The translations under genes and the position numbers were made by a program. A stretch of 41,252 bases of DNA from Corynebacterium sp. (GTDB lineage: Bacteria > Actinomycetota > Actinomycetes > Mycobacteriales > Mycobacteriaceae), in contig NZ_JAUMTY010000019.1 in assembly GCF_030530965.1 (NCBI RefSeq), positions 1-41,252 on the forward strand, in the 5' to 3' direction. Each line of letters opens with the position of its first letter. Positions within the stretch are counted from its first letter, which is position 1. The notes beneath the pieces are model-generated. The model was not told the DNA's origin, searched no databases, and was given only the letters and a program-made list of their open reading frames with translations. Shown in pieces: positions 8,402 to 15,939 of the stretch.

Positions 8402-9007
8402 ATGGCCCGTTATACCGGTCCCGCAACACGTAAATCCCGCCGTCTCCGCGTCGACCTCGTCGGTGGAGACGCCAACTTCGAGCGCCGCCCCTACCCTCCG
8501 GGACAGGCTGGCCGCGCCCGGATCAAAGAATCCGAATACCTGCTCCAGCTGCAGGAGAAGCAGAAAGCACGCTTCACCTACGGCATCATGGAAAAGCAGT
8601 TCCGCCGTTACTACGCCGAAGCACACCGTCGCCCCGGCAAAACCGGTGACAACCTGATGGTCCTCCTGGAGTCCCGCCTGGACAACGTCGTCTACCGTGC
8701 TGGTCTTGCCCGCACGCGTCGCCAGGCACGCCAGTTGGTTTCCCACGGTCACTTCACCGTTAACGGCAAGAAGGTCAACGTTCCGTCCTTCCAGGTTTCT
8801 CAGTACGACATCATCGACGTGCGTGAGAAGTCCCGGAAGATGGTCTGGTTCGACGAAGCACAAGAAGCTCTTGCCGACGCCGTTGTGCCCGCATGGCTTC
8901 AGGTTGTTCCGTCAACCCTGCGCATCCTCGTGCACCAGCTGCCCGAGCGCGCTCAGATCGAGGTTCCGATCCAGGAACAGCTGATCGTCGAGTTCTACTC
9001 GAAGTAA
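8402..9007 (+). CDS. rpsD: 30S ribosomal protein S4 (uS4)
   Basis: A 201-residue primary 16S rRNA-binding protein that nucleates 30S assembly and, in many bacteria, represses the alpha operon. It starts MARYTGPATRKSRRLRVDLVGG. An S4 RNA-binding domain lies around residues 90-155 (LESRLDNVVYRAGLARTRRQ, then ARQLVSHGHFTVNGKKV). The variant lacks zinc-binding cysteines (no Cys near the N-terminus). AGAGGAGAG just upstream is the ribosome binding site. Confidence 0.98.
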   Translation: MARYTGPATRKSRRLRVDLVGGDANFERRPYPPGQAGRARIKESEYLLQLQEKQKARFTYGIMEKQFRRYYAEAHRRPGKTGDNLMVLLESRLDNVVYRAGLARTRRQARQLVSHGHFTVNGKKVNVPSFQVSQYDIIDVREKSRKMVWFDEAQEALADAVVPAWLQVVPSTLRILVHQLPERAQIEVPIQEQLIVEFYSK

Positions 9008-9134
9008 CAGCATCGCCGCTGTCGGCTATGTCGCTGTGGCCTTCATCGGTTACAGCGTTCATCGTCGCCACGGTTTATTCCACTTGTCCCTTCCAGGCGT
9101 CATATAGCGGTCGCCACCAGGAGGAATTACATCC

Positions 9135-10148
9135 ATGCTCATTTCACAGCGTCCACAGTTGACCGAGGAATACATTGATTCCTCGCGCTCACGGTTCGTC
9201 ATCGAGCCGCTCGAGCCAGGTTTTGGTTACACCCTTGGCAACTCGCTGCGTCGTACGCTGCTGTCATCCATCCCGGGTGCAGCGGTCACTAGCGTCCGCA
9301 TCGAGGGCGTCCTTCACGAATTCACGACGGTTCCCGGCGTGACCGAAGATGTCTCCGACATCATCCTGAACATCAAAGGTTTGGTTCTCTCGTCGGATTC
9401 CGACGACCCCGTAACCATGTACATTCGCAAAGAAGGACCGGGCGAGGTCACCGCGGGTGACATCATGCCTCCGGCCGGTGTGGAGATCCACAACCCGGAC
9501 ATGCACATCGCCACGCTGAATGAGCAGGGCAAACTCGACATCGAGCTCGTCGTTGAGCGTGGGCGCGGATACGTTCCCGCTGCTCAGGCGACCGGCGAGA
9601 TCGGGCGTATTCCCGTCGACCAGATTTACTCACCCGTTCTCAAGGTGAGCTACAAGGTTGAAGCAACGCGTGTTGAACAGCGCACCGACTTCGACCGCCT
9701 GGTTATCGACGTCGAGACCAAGAATTCCATCACTGCCCGCGATGCGATGGCATCTGCTGGCGGAACCCTGGTTGAGCTCTTCGGACTCGCCCGCGAACTG
9801 AACACCGCTGCTGAAGGCATCGAGATTGGCCCCTCCCCGCAGGAGAGCGAGCACATCCAGGCCTACGGCATGCCCATTGAGGACCTGAACTTCTCCGTGC
9901 GCAGCTACAACTGCTTGAAGCGCGAAGAAATCCACACGGTCGGTGAATTGGCATCGCGTACCGAGTCCGACCTTCTGGACATCCGCAACTTTGGACAGAA
10001 ATCCATCAACGAAGTCAAGGTCAAACTTGCTGGCCTGGGCCTTGCGTTGAAGGATGCGCCCGAAGGCTACGATGTGTCGGAAATCGAAGGCTATGACGCC
10101 GAAACAGGCGAGTGGATAGACACCGAAGGCGAAGACATCGCCGAGTAA
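9135..10148 (+). CDS. rpoA: DNA-directed RNA polymerase alpha subunit
   Basis: A 337-residue subunit that dimerises to start RNA polymerase assembly and whose C-terminal domain contacts UP elements and activators. The N-terminal domain shows GYTLGNSLRRTLLSSIPGAA. The C-terminal domain (about residues 245-315) carries IEDLNFSVRSYNCLKREEI and LLDIRNFGQKSINEVK. An acidic tail, DTEGEDIAE, ends the protein. AGGAGGAA 9 bases upstream of the ATG sets the start. The 127 bases before it contain no gene. Confidence 0.98.
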   Translation: MLISQRPQLTEEYIDSSRSRFVIEPLEPGFGYTLGNSLRRTLLSSIPGAAVTSVRIEGVLHEFTTVPGVTEDVSDIILNIKGLVLSSDSDDPVTMYIRKEGPGEVTAGDIMPPAGVEIHNPDMHIATLNEQGKLDIELVVERGRGYVPAAQATGEIGRIPVDQIYSPVLKVSYKVEATRVEQRTDFDRLVIDVETKNSITARDAMASAGGTLVELFGLARELNTAAEGIEIGPSPQESEHIQAYGMPIEDLNFSVRSYNCLKREEIHTVGELASRTESDLLDIRNFGQKSINEVKVKLAGLGLALKDAPEGYDVSEIEGYDAETGEWIDTEGEDIAE

Positions 10149-10284
10149 CTAGCGGTATCGCCTACTCTGACCTCCGCAGCATTGGCAAAGTCGCCTGATC
10201 CCGGGTTAGTCCCGGAAGGACGTTTGCCCGAGGCGGACGAGTAGAAAAGTCGCTCACAATTTATCGTCACGAGGAGAATATTCC

Positions 10285-10725
10285 ATGCCTACCCCTAAGA
10301 AGGGAGCCCGGCTCGGAGGATCCCCATCCCACCAGCGGAAGATCCTCTCCAACCTGGCAGCCCAACTTTTCGAACACGGCGCTATCCGCACGACAGACGC
10401 CAAAGCTAAGTTGCTGCGGCCCTACGCCGAGAAGCTCATCACCAAGGCGAAGTCCGGCACTCTCGCTGATCGTCGCAATGTCGCGAAGTTGATCCCGAAC
10501 AAAGAGATCATCTCCGTACTTTTCGACGACATTGCGCCGAAGGTTGCCGACCGCAACGGTGGCTACACCCGCATCATCAAGCTGGAGAACCGCAAGGGCG
10601 ACAACGCCCCCATGTCGCAGATCTCCCTGGTGACCGAGGAACTCGCCTCCAGCGAAGCCAGCCGCGCCACCCGCGCTGCAGCTTCCAAGAAAGCTGAAGA
10701 AGAAGCAGCTTCCGAGGCGGAGTAA
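10285..10725 (+). CDS. rplQ: 50S ribosomal protein L17 (bL17)
   Basis: A 146-residue large-subunit protein located near the peptide exit tunnel. It starts MPTPKKGARLGGSPSHQRKIL and contains RTTDAKAKLLRPYAEKLIT, diagnostic for L17. The Ala/Glu-rich tail (AASKKAEEEAASEAE) is a common actinobacterial extension. CGAGGAGAA is the ribosome binding site. Last gene of the block, followed by a strong terminator at 10789-10824. A small hairpin (CCGGG ttagt CCCGG) lies in the 136 bases before it. Confidence 0.98.
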   Translation: MPTPKKGARLGGSPSHQRKILSNLAAQLFEHGAIRTTDAKAKLLRPYAEKLITKAKSGTLADRRNVAKLIPNKEIISVLFDDIAPKVADRNGGYTRIIKLENRKGDNAPMSQISLVTEELASSEASRATRAAASKKAEEEAASEAE

Positions 10726-10788
10726 AACGCGCAAAGAGATCGCCGCGACGTGTTTGCGGTGAGTCTAATCCAGCGCTTTATACAGCAG

Positions 10789-10824
10789 TGACCTGCATGG
10801 ATACGATTCCACGCAGGTCATTTT
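10789..10824 (+). terminator. Terminator after rplQ
   Basis: A hairpin with stem TGACCTGC-TGG and CCA-GCAGGTCA around a loop of about 8 bases, followed by TTTT. It lies 63 bases after rplQ and marks the end of the ribosomal block before the convergent minus-strand gene. Confidence 0.85.
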
Positions 10825-10872
10825 GCTATATCTTAGGTGTCTGGTTTCGTGGACTATTATGTCGGGTCGAAT

Positions 10873-12303
10873 TCAGCCTATTGTTGCGGATGGTGCCGTG
10901 CCGGTTGGTTTCGATCTGCGGCGTTCATTGTGGCGTGGTGTTCTGGATTTTCCGTTTCCATTGCTCGCTGCCGACCTATCTTTGTCGTCGGCTGTCGACC
11001 AATAATTCTTGCCACCAATTAATACGGTGCCGATTAGCAAGACGAGCCACGAGAGCATAGTCCACGAAAAGAGAATCACTCCCACCATATGACTAGGTGA
11101 AGAAATAAAGGGATTCATGGGAAGAATTGATGCAAACCCTGCACCTAGGACCGCGCCATCAACCCAACCCCAATACTTGATCGTCGCTAAAACGGGGACG
11201 AAGAATAGGGTGTAATACTGCTGTCCTAAACTTCCGGCCAAGATAGTAGCGAGGAGTAGCGCGGTTGATGTTATCGGCACAAACACCTGGGGCTTAGATG
11301 CGTAATACTTCCGAGCTAGATAAACGGCGAGAAGCGCCGCAACGACAACTATCGCGCGAAGGAGAAACACCGCGATCCCCGGCCAGTGCTGAGCTAAACC
11401 TACGCCCACGATAGATAGGTTTGCATACTCCCGGGGTGTTCTTATGTACGGCATTAATGTCGTGCGGTAAACGTCAGCGTCTTTAACAAGGATATAGCCG
11501 AGAATATTAAAGACTATGGGCACCGCCACTGCGATTCCGAGCGACTTCCACATTCGTTGCACGACCACGAGGAGGAGTAGGACAAAGAAAAATGGTTTGA
11601 TCAAACCGAGGAATCCGATAGCAAGACCTGTGTGAATTGTTTTTTCTTTAATAAGGCCGCTTAGGGCGACAGTAAGAAGAAGAAAACAGATCCCGTTAAC
11701 GTTGGAAAATATCAGAGTATTCGTAACGTTTTCAGTAAAGTATGCCGTCGTCACCGCTGCTGGAAACAGAAAACCACCTAATGTGTGTTCCGCAACACGG
11801 AAAAGAAGAGCTATTCCGACGATGATGGCGGCGGAGTTTGCCAGAATAAACCACCACCGGGATGTTTCTACATCACTCGATATCAACCCCACGGGCGAAA
11901 GAAGAACCGTGGCGCCAGGAGAATACAAGTAATGAGGGTCCCGTGTCGATAAATCTTCGATGTACACCGGCTGCCCGTGGACGAAGTTAACTAACGCTCT
12001 GTGGAGGTTAGAGAAATCGTCCACTCGGTCCGGAGTGTTGAATGGCTTGATAAAACTCCGCCACAGTACTGTTACCAGGCAAAACGCCCAGGCCGCGACC
12101 GTCGGACCATGGATATTCTGAAGTGGACTATGGGCGTGGGGCCGAGGTTTACTCTTCCAGTCATAGTTCGACTGGTGTTTGCGACGGGGTTTTTGCACGG
12201 AGTGCCGGTGGTTCGCCCCGTTATCAACGTCTGCTGTGCGGGACGCATGCCTAGCATGAGTTGACGTGCAGGACGTCGCGTCTGTCGGGACATACCGGGG
12301 CAT
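10873..12303 (-). CDS. AftC-like GT87 (DUF2029) arabinofuranosyltransferase
   Basis: A 476-residue polytopic membrane protein with roughly ten hydrophobic segments after a basic, hydrophilic 65-residue N-terminus. It carries the GT-C signature of GT87 enzymes: DDFSNLHRALVNF in the first extracytoplasmic loop, then RDPHYLYSPG, and ENVTNTLIFSNVNG. These correspond closely to what I recall of mycobacterial AftC (Rv2673: DDFKPVYRA, DPHYLYPPG, ETVTNTLVFTNING). AftC uses decaprenylphosphoryl-arabinose to add alpha-1,3 branches in arabinogalactan and lipoarabinomannan. GAGGAG 8 bases before the ATG supports the start. It lies tail-to-tail with rplQ and is more A/T-rich than the neighbouring ribosomal genes. 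It could be the aftC orthologue or a paralogue with another acceptor; only a genome search can decide. Confidence 0.75.
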   Translation of the reverse strand: MPRYVPTDATSCTSTHARHASRTADVDNGANHRHSVQKPRRKHQSNYDWKSKPRPHAHSPLQNIHGPTVAAWAFCLVTVLWRSFIKPFNTPDRVDDFSNLHRALVNFVHGQPVYIEDLSTRDPHYLYSPGATVLLSPVGLISSDVETSRWWFILANSAAIIVGIALLFRVAEHTLGGFLFPAAVTTAYFTENVTNTLIFSNVNGICFLLLTVALSGLIKEKTIHTGLAIGFLGLIKPFFFVLLLLVVVQRMWKSLGIAVAVPIVFNILGYILVKDADVYRTTLMPYIRTPREYANLSIVGVGLAQHWPGIAVFLLRAIVVVAALLAVYLARKYYASKPQVFVPITSTALLLATILAGSLGQQYYTLFFVPVLATIKYWGWVDGAVLGAGFASILPMNPFISSPSHMVGVILFSWTMLSWLVLLIGTVLIGGKNYWSTADDKDRSAASNGNGKSRTPRHNERRRSKPTGTAPSATIG

Positions 12304-12464
12304 TGTGCAGTCTCCTCACTCCGGACAGCGCCGGATATCCACACATCAGTCGTCGAGTATTAACGGCGAATTATTATTCTCCTATTCTTTATATTCTTTA
12401 CTGACGGTCTAGTATTACGGCAGATTGGGCCCGCCTTATTTATGTTCGCTACACTTACCTGCGC

Positions 12465-13049
12465 TTATGCTCCACATTCAGTCCGATCACTATGTGTTGC
12501 CTTATATGCGGGCGAGTCATAGTCGCACACCGCCGTCTTGATCACTGAATCGGTTGCCACACCGTCCTCGACGGTGAACGTGATCGGCGTCCCGGGCTTC
12601 AACATGTCATCGTATTTATTGCCTTGGGGCTCGATGCTCTTCACCGTCGCCATGATCGTCCCGTTGGACGCGTCGCCGTTTACCGAGTCTACCGTGATCG
12701 TTGCGTCGTAATCCTTACCCATCGCCCCGTAGTAACCGGCGAACTTTCCCGTCCCATCAGGTTGAATCTTTAGGCTACGGCCATGTCCAGACCAATCGCC
12801 GGCAGCCCATCCGGCGGGTCCGGCGGCCGCCTTATCCGCAGCCTCGGAATCCTGTTCGCTCGGAGTTGCGGCTTTGTCGTCGGAAGTGGGATCGGCGCTT
12901 GACGTCGTCGATGATGATGTTGCTGAGCTGGAGTCAGCGGACGAAGACCCGTCGCTCGAACATGCTGCCAGGCTAAAGCCCGCCGCAGCGATGACGCCGA
13001 TGGCGGCACAACTCGTAAAGCCTGAACGACGGCGATGAGTATTGTGCAT
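12465..13049 (-). CDS. Lipoprotein, tandem family copy 1
   Basis: I do not recognise the family. The 194-residue product has a basic start, a hydrophobic segment and a lipobox FSLAAC (Cys30), so it should be a membrane-anchored extracytoplasmic lipoprotein. A Ser/Thr/Asp-rich linker follows (about 31-85), then a globular C-terminal domain of about 110 residues. This begins GWAAGDWSGHGRSLKIQPDGTG and ends THSDRTECGA, with two Cys likely to form a disulphide. The C-terminal domain is plainly homologous to those of the two genes upstream on the same strand; with copy 2 it is nearly identical over YDDM-KP-TPITFTV-DGVATDSVI. Ribosome binding site AAGGGGGAC. Function unknown. Confidence 0.85.
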   Translation of the reverse strand: MHNTHRRRSGFTSCAAIGVIAAAGFSLAACSSDGSSSADSSSATSSSTTSSADPTSDDKAATPSEQDSEAADKAAAGPAGWAAGDWSGHGRSLKIQPDGTGKFAGYYGAMGKDYDATITVDSVNGDASNGTIMATVKSIEPQGNKYDDMLKPGTPITFTVEDGVATDSVIKTAVCDYDSPAYKATHSDRTECGA

Positions 13050-13217
13050 GAAGAAGTGTCCCCCTTGGTAGGAATAGCAGTGATGGGATAGGGCACCACA
13101 TAGGCGTGATAGCCAGGTCTATCGGGCTAGCTTTTGGTGATGCCATTGGAGTTCAGTACTGTCCCGCGTCAATTATGGCATCGTGGAGGGGGCTCCAGGG
13201 TCACAATCCGATCACAA
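13050..13217 (-). repeat. Duplicated lipoprotein upstream region, copy 1
   Basis: This stretch is similar along its length to 13973-14140 upstream of the second lipoprotein gene. Shared blocks are the 19-base GGTCACAATCCGATCACAA (13199-13217), a CATAAT-type -10 candidate in GCCATAATTG (minus strand, near 13165), and an imperfect inverted repeat ATAGCCAGGTCTAT (13109-13122). The regulatory region was thus duplicated with the gene. The 19-mer holds a direct repeat (minus strand TTGTGA-TCGGA-TTGTGA, 11-base period). Confidence 0.8.
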
Positions 13218-13297
13218 TGAGATCGGGCGCAATGAGATCGGGATCGGGGCTGAGCGCACGCCTGAACGCGCGCATCAACCGTCAGAAGTACGTTCGC

Positions 13298-13972
13298 CTA
13301 TGCTCCGCATTCACTTTGATCACTGTGTGTGGACGTGTACGCGGGCGAGTCATAGTTGCAGACTGTCGTCTGGATGACTGAGTCTGTCGCAACGCCGTCC
13401 TTCACCGTGAACGTGATCGGCGTCCTGGGCTTGAACATGTCGTCGTATCGAGTTCCTTGAGGTTCACTGCTATCTACTGTGGCAGTAATGGTGCCGTTCG
13501 ACGGATCACCTGTCGCCGAATTAACGGTGACTGTTGCGTCGAAATCCTTCGCAACAGCACCGTCGCGACCGATAAATTGGCCAGTCCCATCCGGCTGGAT
13601 CTTTAGGGTTCGACCATGCCCAACCCAACTGCCAACAGCCCATCCGATCCCTTGGCCGGTAGCAGCAGCTGCTCCGCCCGCGTCGCCGCCCCCCTCATTC
13701 GCAACAGGAGGTTGCTGTCTTTGTGGATTGTCGGCACGTTCGTCGGGCGTCGGCTCGGCACTTGTCGACGTCGCCGTCGACGATGACGACGAAGTACTGG
13801 ACGAGGAACTCGATGAAGATGACGACGAGCTACTCGACGATGAGACAGAACTGGAGTCAGTGGACGAAGACCCGTCATCTGAACATGCTGCCAGGCTGAA
13901 GGCTGCGGCAGCTGTGACGCCGATGACAACAAAACGTTTGAACCCTGATACGTGGCGATGGGCGGTGGGCAT
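13298..13972 (-). CDS. Lipoprotein, tandem family copy 2
   Basis: Unrecognised 224-residue lipoprotein. The lipobox is FSLAAC (Cys30). A long low-complexity linker follows (about 31-110), containing an almost uninterrupted Ser tract of about thirty residues, then a Pro/Gln/Gly/Ala stretch. The C-terminal domain starts GWAVGSWVGHGRTLKIQPDGTG and ends THSDQSECGA, a close paralogue of copy 1. The Ser tract is written with mixed TCG, TCA, TCT, AGC and AGT codons, so the tract looks selected at protein level rather than being a recent DNA slippage. Ribosome binding site AAGGAGG. Probably a cell-wall-spanning stalk carrying the conserved domain; that is inference. Confidence 0.85.
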   Translation of the reverse strand: MPTAHRHVSGFKRFVVIGVTAAAAFSLAACSDDGSSSTDSSSVSSSSSSSSSSSSSSSSTSSSSSTATSTSAEPTPDERADNPQRQQPPVANEGGGDAGGAAAATGQGIGWAVGSWVGHGRTLKIQPDGTGQFIGRDGAVAKDFDATVTVNSATGDPSNGTITATVDSSEPQGTRYDDMFKPRTPITFTVKDGVATDSVIQTTVCNYDSPAYTSTHSDQSECGA

Positions 13973-14140
13973 GGATCTGTGTCCTCCTTGGAAGACCTAG
14001 CGGAGATGAGACAAGACACCACACAGCCATATAGCCACGGCTATCGGTTTAGCCTGGGTGATGTCCATGGCACGTTGAATACTATGTTGTGTTAATTATT
14101 GCATCGCGGGGGCTTCTTCGAGGTCACAATCCGATCACAA
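13973..14140 (-). repeat. Duplicated lipoprotein upstream region, copy 2
   Basis: Counterpart of 13050-13217. It carries the identical 19-mer at 14122-14140, the AATAAT-type -10 candidate (minus strand GCAATAATTA, near 14097), and a perfect inverted repeat ATAGCC-AC-GGCTAT at 14031-14044 that is imperfect in copy 1. The 75 bases from 14141 to 14215 separate it from the third gene and hold only a weak hairpin (CACAG tacgtc CTGTG, 14183-14198). Confidence 0.8.
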
Positions 14141-14215
14141 ATGGGGAGCAAGGGGAGGGGCCGAGTGATGTAGTGCCCGGACCACAGTACGTCCTGTGCC
14201 CTGTTAATTGGACTG

Positions 14216-14899
14216 CTAAGCGCCACACATGGGCATTGTCCCGTACGCGGCTTTATATTCAGGTAGTTTCGAGTTGCAGAAGGGTGAGGATCCCCCGGAT
14301 TTCGCCATACCATTTTCGACGTCGAAGGAGTAGATATTTCCGGTGGTATCCGGGCCTGCACCTTCGCTACTTATAACCTTGAAGGTCATGACCCCTTTCC
14401 CGCCATCTCCGGAGGAATTAATAAATTGAAGAGTAGATTCACTAGATCCCGAGGTAACCGAACTCTCTGATAAACGTCCAGTGCCATCCGGATTTATTTC
14501 GAGGAGTCGTCGGTGCCCCTCCCAGCGACCAACCACCCATGAGGGGACATCAGCGGCCGCTTGATTCTCAGCATCCGCGTTGTTTTCTTCTGCCTGCGAG
14601 TCGGCCTCTGAGTTATCAACATCGGGATCGGGCTGATTGTCCTCCGAACCGTCAAGAGTCGGGTTCATCGACTTACTAGCAGTACTGCTGCGGGTACTCG
14701 ATGGAGCAGAAGTCGTCTTTGTCGACGTGGTTGTCGACGTCGCTGTTGATGAGCTGTTGTTATTGTCATCGTTCGAATTACAGCCGCCGAGTACTGTGCC
14801 CAGGGCAGCGCTCAGACAAAGTGTGGCGATCTGTTTGCGCGCGCCGAACCTTTGTTGAGTGGGCCGCGGTGATGTCGGGAGCAATGAGGGGAAATTCAT
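14216..14899 (-). CDS. Lipoprotein, divergent family copy 3
   Basis: Unrecognised 227-residue lipoprotein with an Arg/Lys-containing start, a hydrophobic segment and lipobox VLGGC (Cys40). An Asn/Ser/Thr linker follows, then an acidic Asp/Glu/Asn/Gln stretch. The C-terminal domain begins WVVGRWEGHRRLLEINPDGTG and ends YGTMPMCGA, matching the first and last blocks of copies 1 and 2, though the middle has diverged. The ATG at 14899 is chosen because it puts the signal peptide near the start. In-frame ATG (14971) and TTG (14977) starts upstream would give an atypically long n-region; no start has a strong ribosome binding site. It lacks the duplicated upstream region. Confidence 0.8.
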   Translation of the reverse strand: MNFPSLLPTSPRPTQQRFGARKQIATLCLSAALGTVLGGCNSNDDNNNSSSTATSTTTSTKTTSAPSSTRSSTASKSMNPTLDGSEDNQPDPDVDNSEADSQAEENNADAENQAAADVPSWVVGRWEGHRRLLEINPDGTGRLSESSVTSGSSESTLQFINSSGDGGKGVMTFKVISSEGAGPDTTGNIYSFDVENGMAKSGGSSPFCNSKLPEYKAAYGTMPMCGA

Positions 14900-15042
14900 A
14901 GTTTTATCATTACTCACCCAATGAGCAGATGTGAAGGAATAGAAAATATGAGTTCGGGCACCAAGACTCATCGCCAAGCCCCATCAGTGCTGGTTTATGA
15001 AGCATCTAACAGATTGCAGCCTCAAACAGATACAGTGTCAGC

Positions 15043-15939
15043 GTGATTCCGAATGACAACGCGACCGCACAACCGGAACCGGACCATACCGACACCACGA
15101 ACGACCTGGTTCGTCTTCGCCTCGACATTGCCTATGACGGCACCGACTTCCATGGGTGGGCTCGTCAAAACGATGTTCGCTCGGTTCAGGGGGATATTGA
15201 GCAGGCTTTCCGGACGGTGGTGCGTCAGCCGGTCCAGCTCGTTGTCGCTGGTCGGACGGATGCAGGGGTTCACGCCTCGGGCCAGGTGGCACATGTTGAT
15301 ATTCCGCGCGACATCCTGAGCACACGGAGCATCCACAACGATCCGTCGACATTGGTGTCACGCTTCGCCCGATTGCTGCGTCCCGACGTCCGCATCCGCG
15401 CGTGTTCGTTCGCCCCCGACGGTTTCGACGCGCGTTTTTCCGCGCTCCGTCGCCATTACGTGTATCGCGTGACGACGAATCGCGCCGGGGCCTTGCCGAC
15501 GCGAGCACGTGACACTGCCGTGTGGGGCCGGCCAGTGGACCTCGAAGCGATGAACAACGCGGCTGAGGTGCTCGTCGGCCTCCACGATTTTGCTGCGTTC
15601 TGTCGCGCACGTCCCCATGCCACAACCATCCGTGACCTGCAACATTTCTCATGGCATGAGGTATCCACGGCAGCGGAACCAGACGTCTACGAGGCACGCG
15701 TGACGGCCGACGCGTTTTGCTGGAACATGGTGCGTTCCATCGTCGGTGCGTCGTTAGCTGTGGGGGAGGGGAAGCGGCCGGATGGGTTCATGGAGGACAT
15801 GCTGGCCCATGATTCGCGGCACCCTATGGTTCCTGTCGCTCCGGCGAACGGACTGACGCTAACGGGCGTCGATTACCCTGCTGACGATGAGTTAGCTGCC
15901 CGCGCGGAGCAGACTCGGGGTATCCGGTCGCTCGATTAG
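15043..15939 (+). CDS. truA: tRNA pseudouridine(38-40) synthase TruA
   Basis: Isomerises U38-U40 in the tRNA anticodon stem to pseudouridine. The 298-residue protein has LRLDIAYDGTDFHGWA near the start and the catalytic Asp73 in VAGRTDAGVHASGQVAH, with the FCARPHATTIRD and FCWNMVRSIVGA blocks further on. The start is a GTG with a weak ribosome binding site. The first 22 residues are hydrophilic and variable in this family, so a later start is possible. The 3' end overlaps the convergent gene at 15892 by 48 bases. It follows rplQ in many actinobacteria; here five kilobases of extra genes intervene. Confidence 0.96.
   Translation: MIPNDNATAQPEPDHTDTTNDLVRLRLDIAYDGTDFHGWARQNDVRSVQGDIEQAFRTVVRQPVQLVVAGRTDAGVHASGQVAHVDIPRDILSTRSIHNDPSTLVSRFARLLRPDVRIRACSFAPDGFDARFSALRRHYVYRVTTNRAGALPTRARDTAVWGRPVDLEAMNNAAEVLVGLHDFAAFCRARPHATTIRDLQHFSWHEVSTAAEPDVYEARVTADAFCWNMVRSIVGASLAVGEGKRPDGFMEDMLAHDSRHPMVPVAPANGLTLTGVDYPADDELAARAEQTRGIRSLD

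Noticed and set aside
13479..14000. Plus-strand open frame with an Asp/Glu-rich segment opposite lipoprotein copy 2
   Set aside because: It is the antisense shadow of the Ser tract (TCG/TCA codons read as CGA/TGA-shifted Asp/Glu). It has no ribosome binding site, and the minus-strand gene has a signal peptide and paralogues.
13199..14140. Repeated 19-mer as a CRISPR or transposon end
   Set aside because: Only two copies, 0.9 kb apart, each at the same place before homologous genes, with no spacers, transposase or target duplication.
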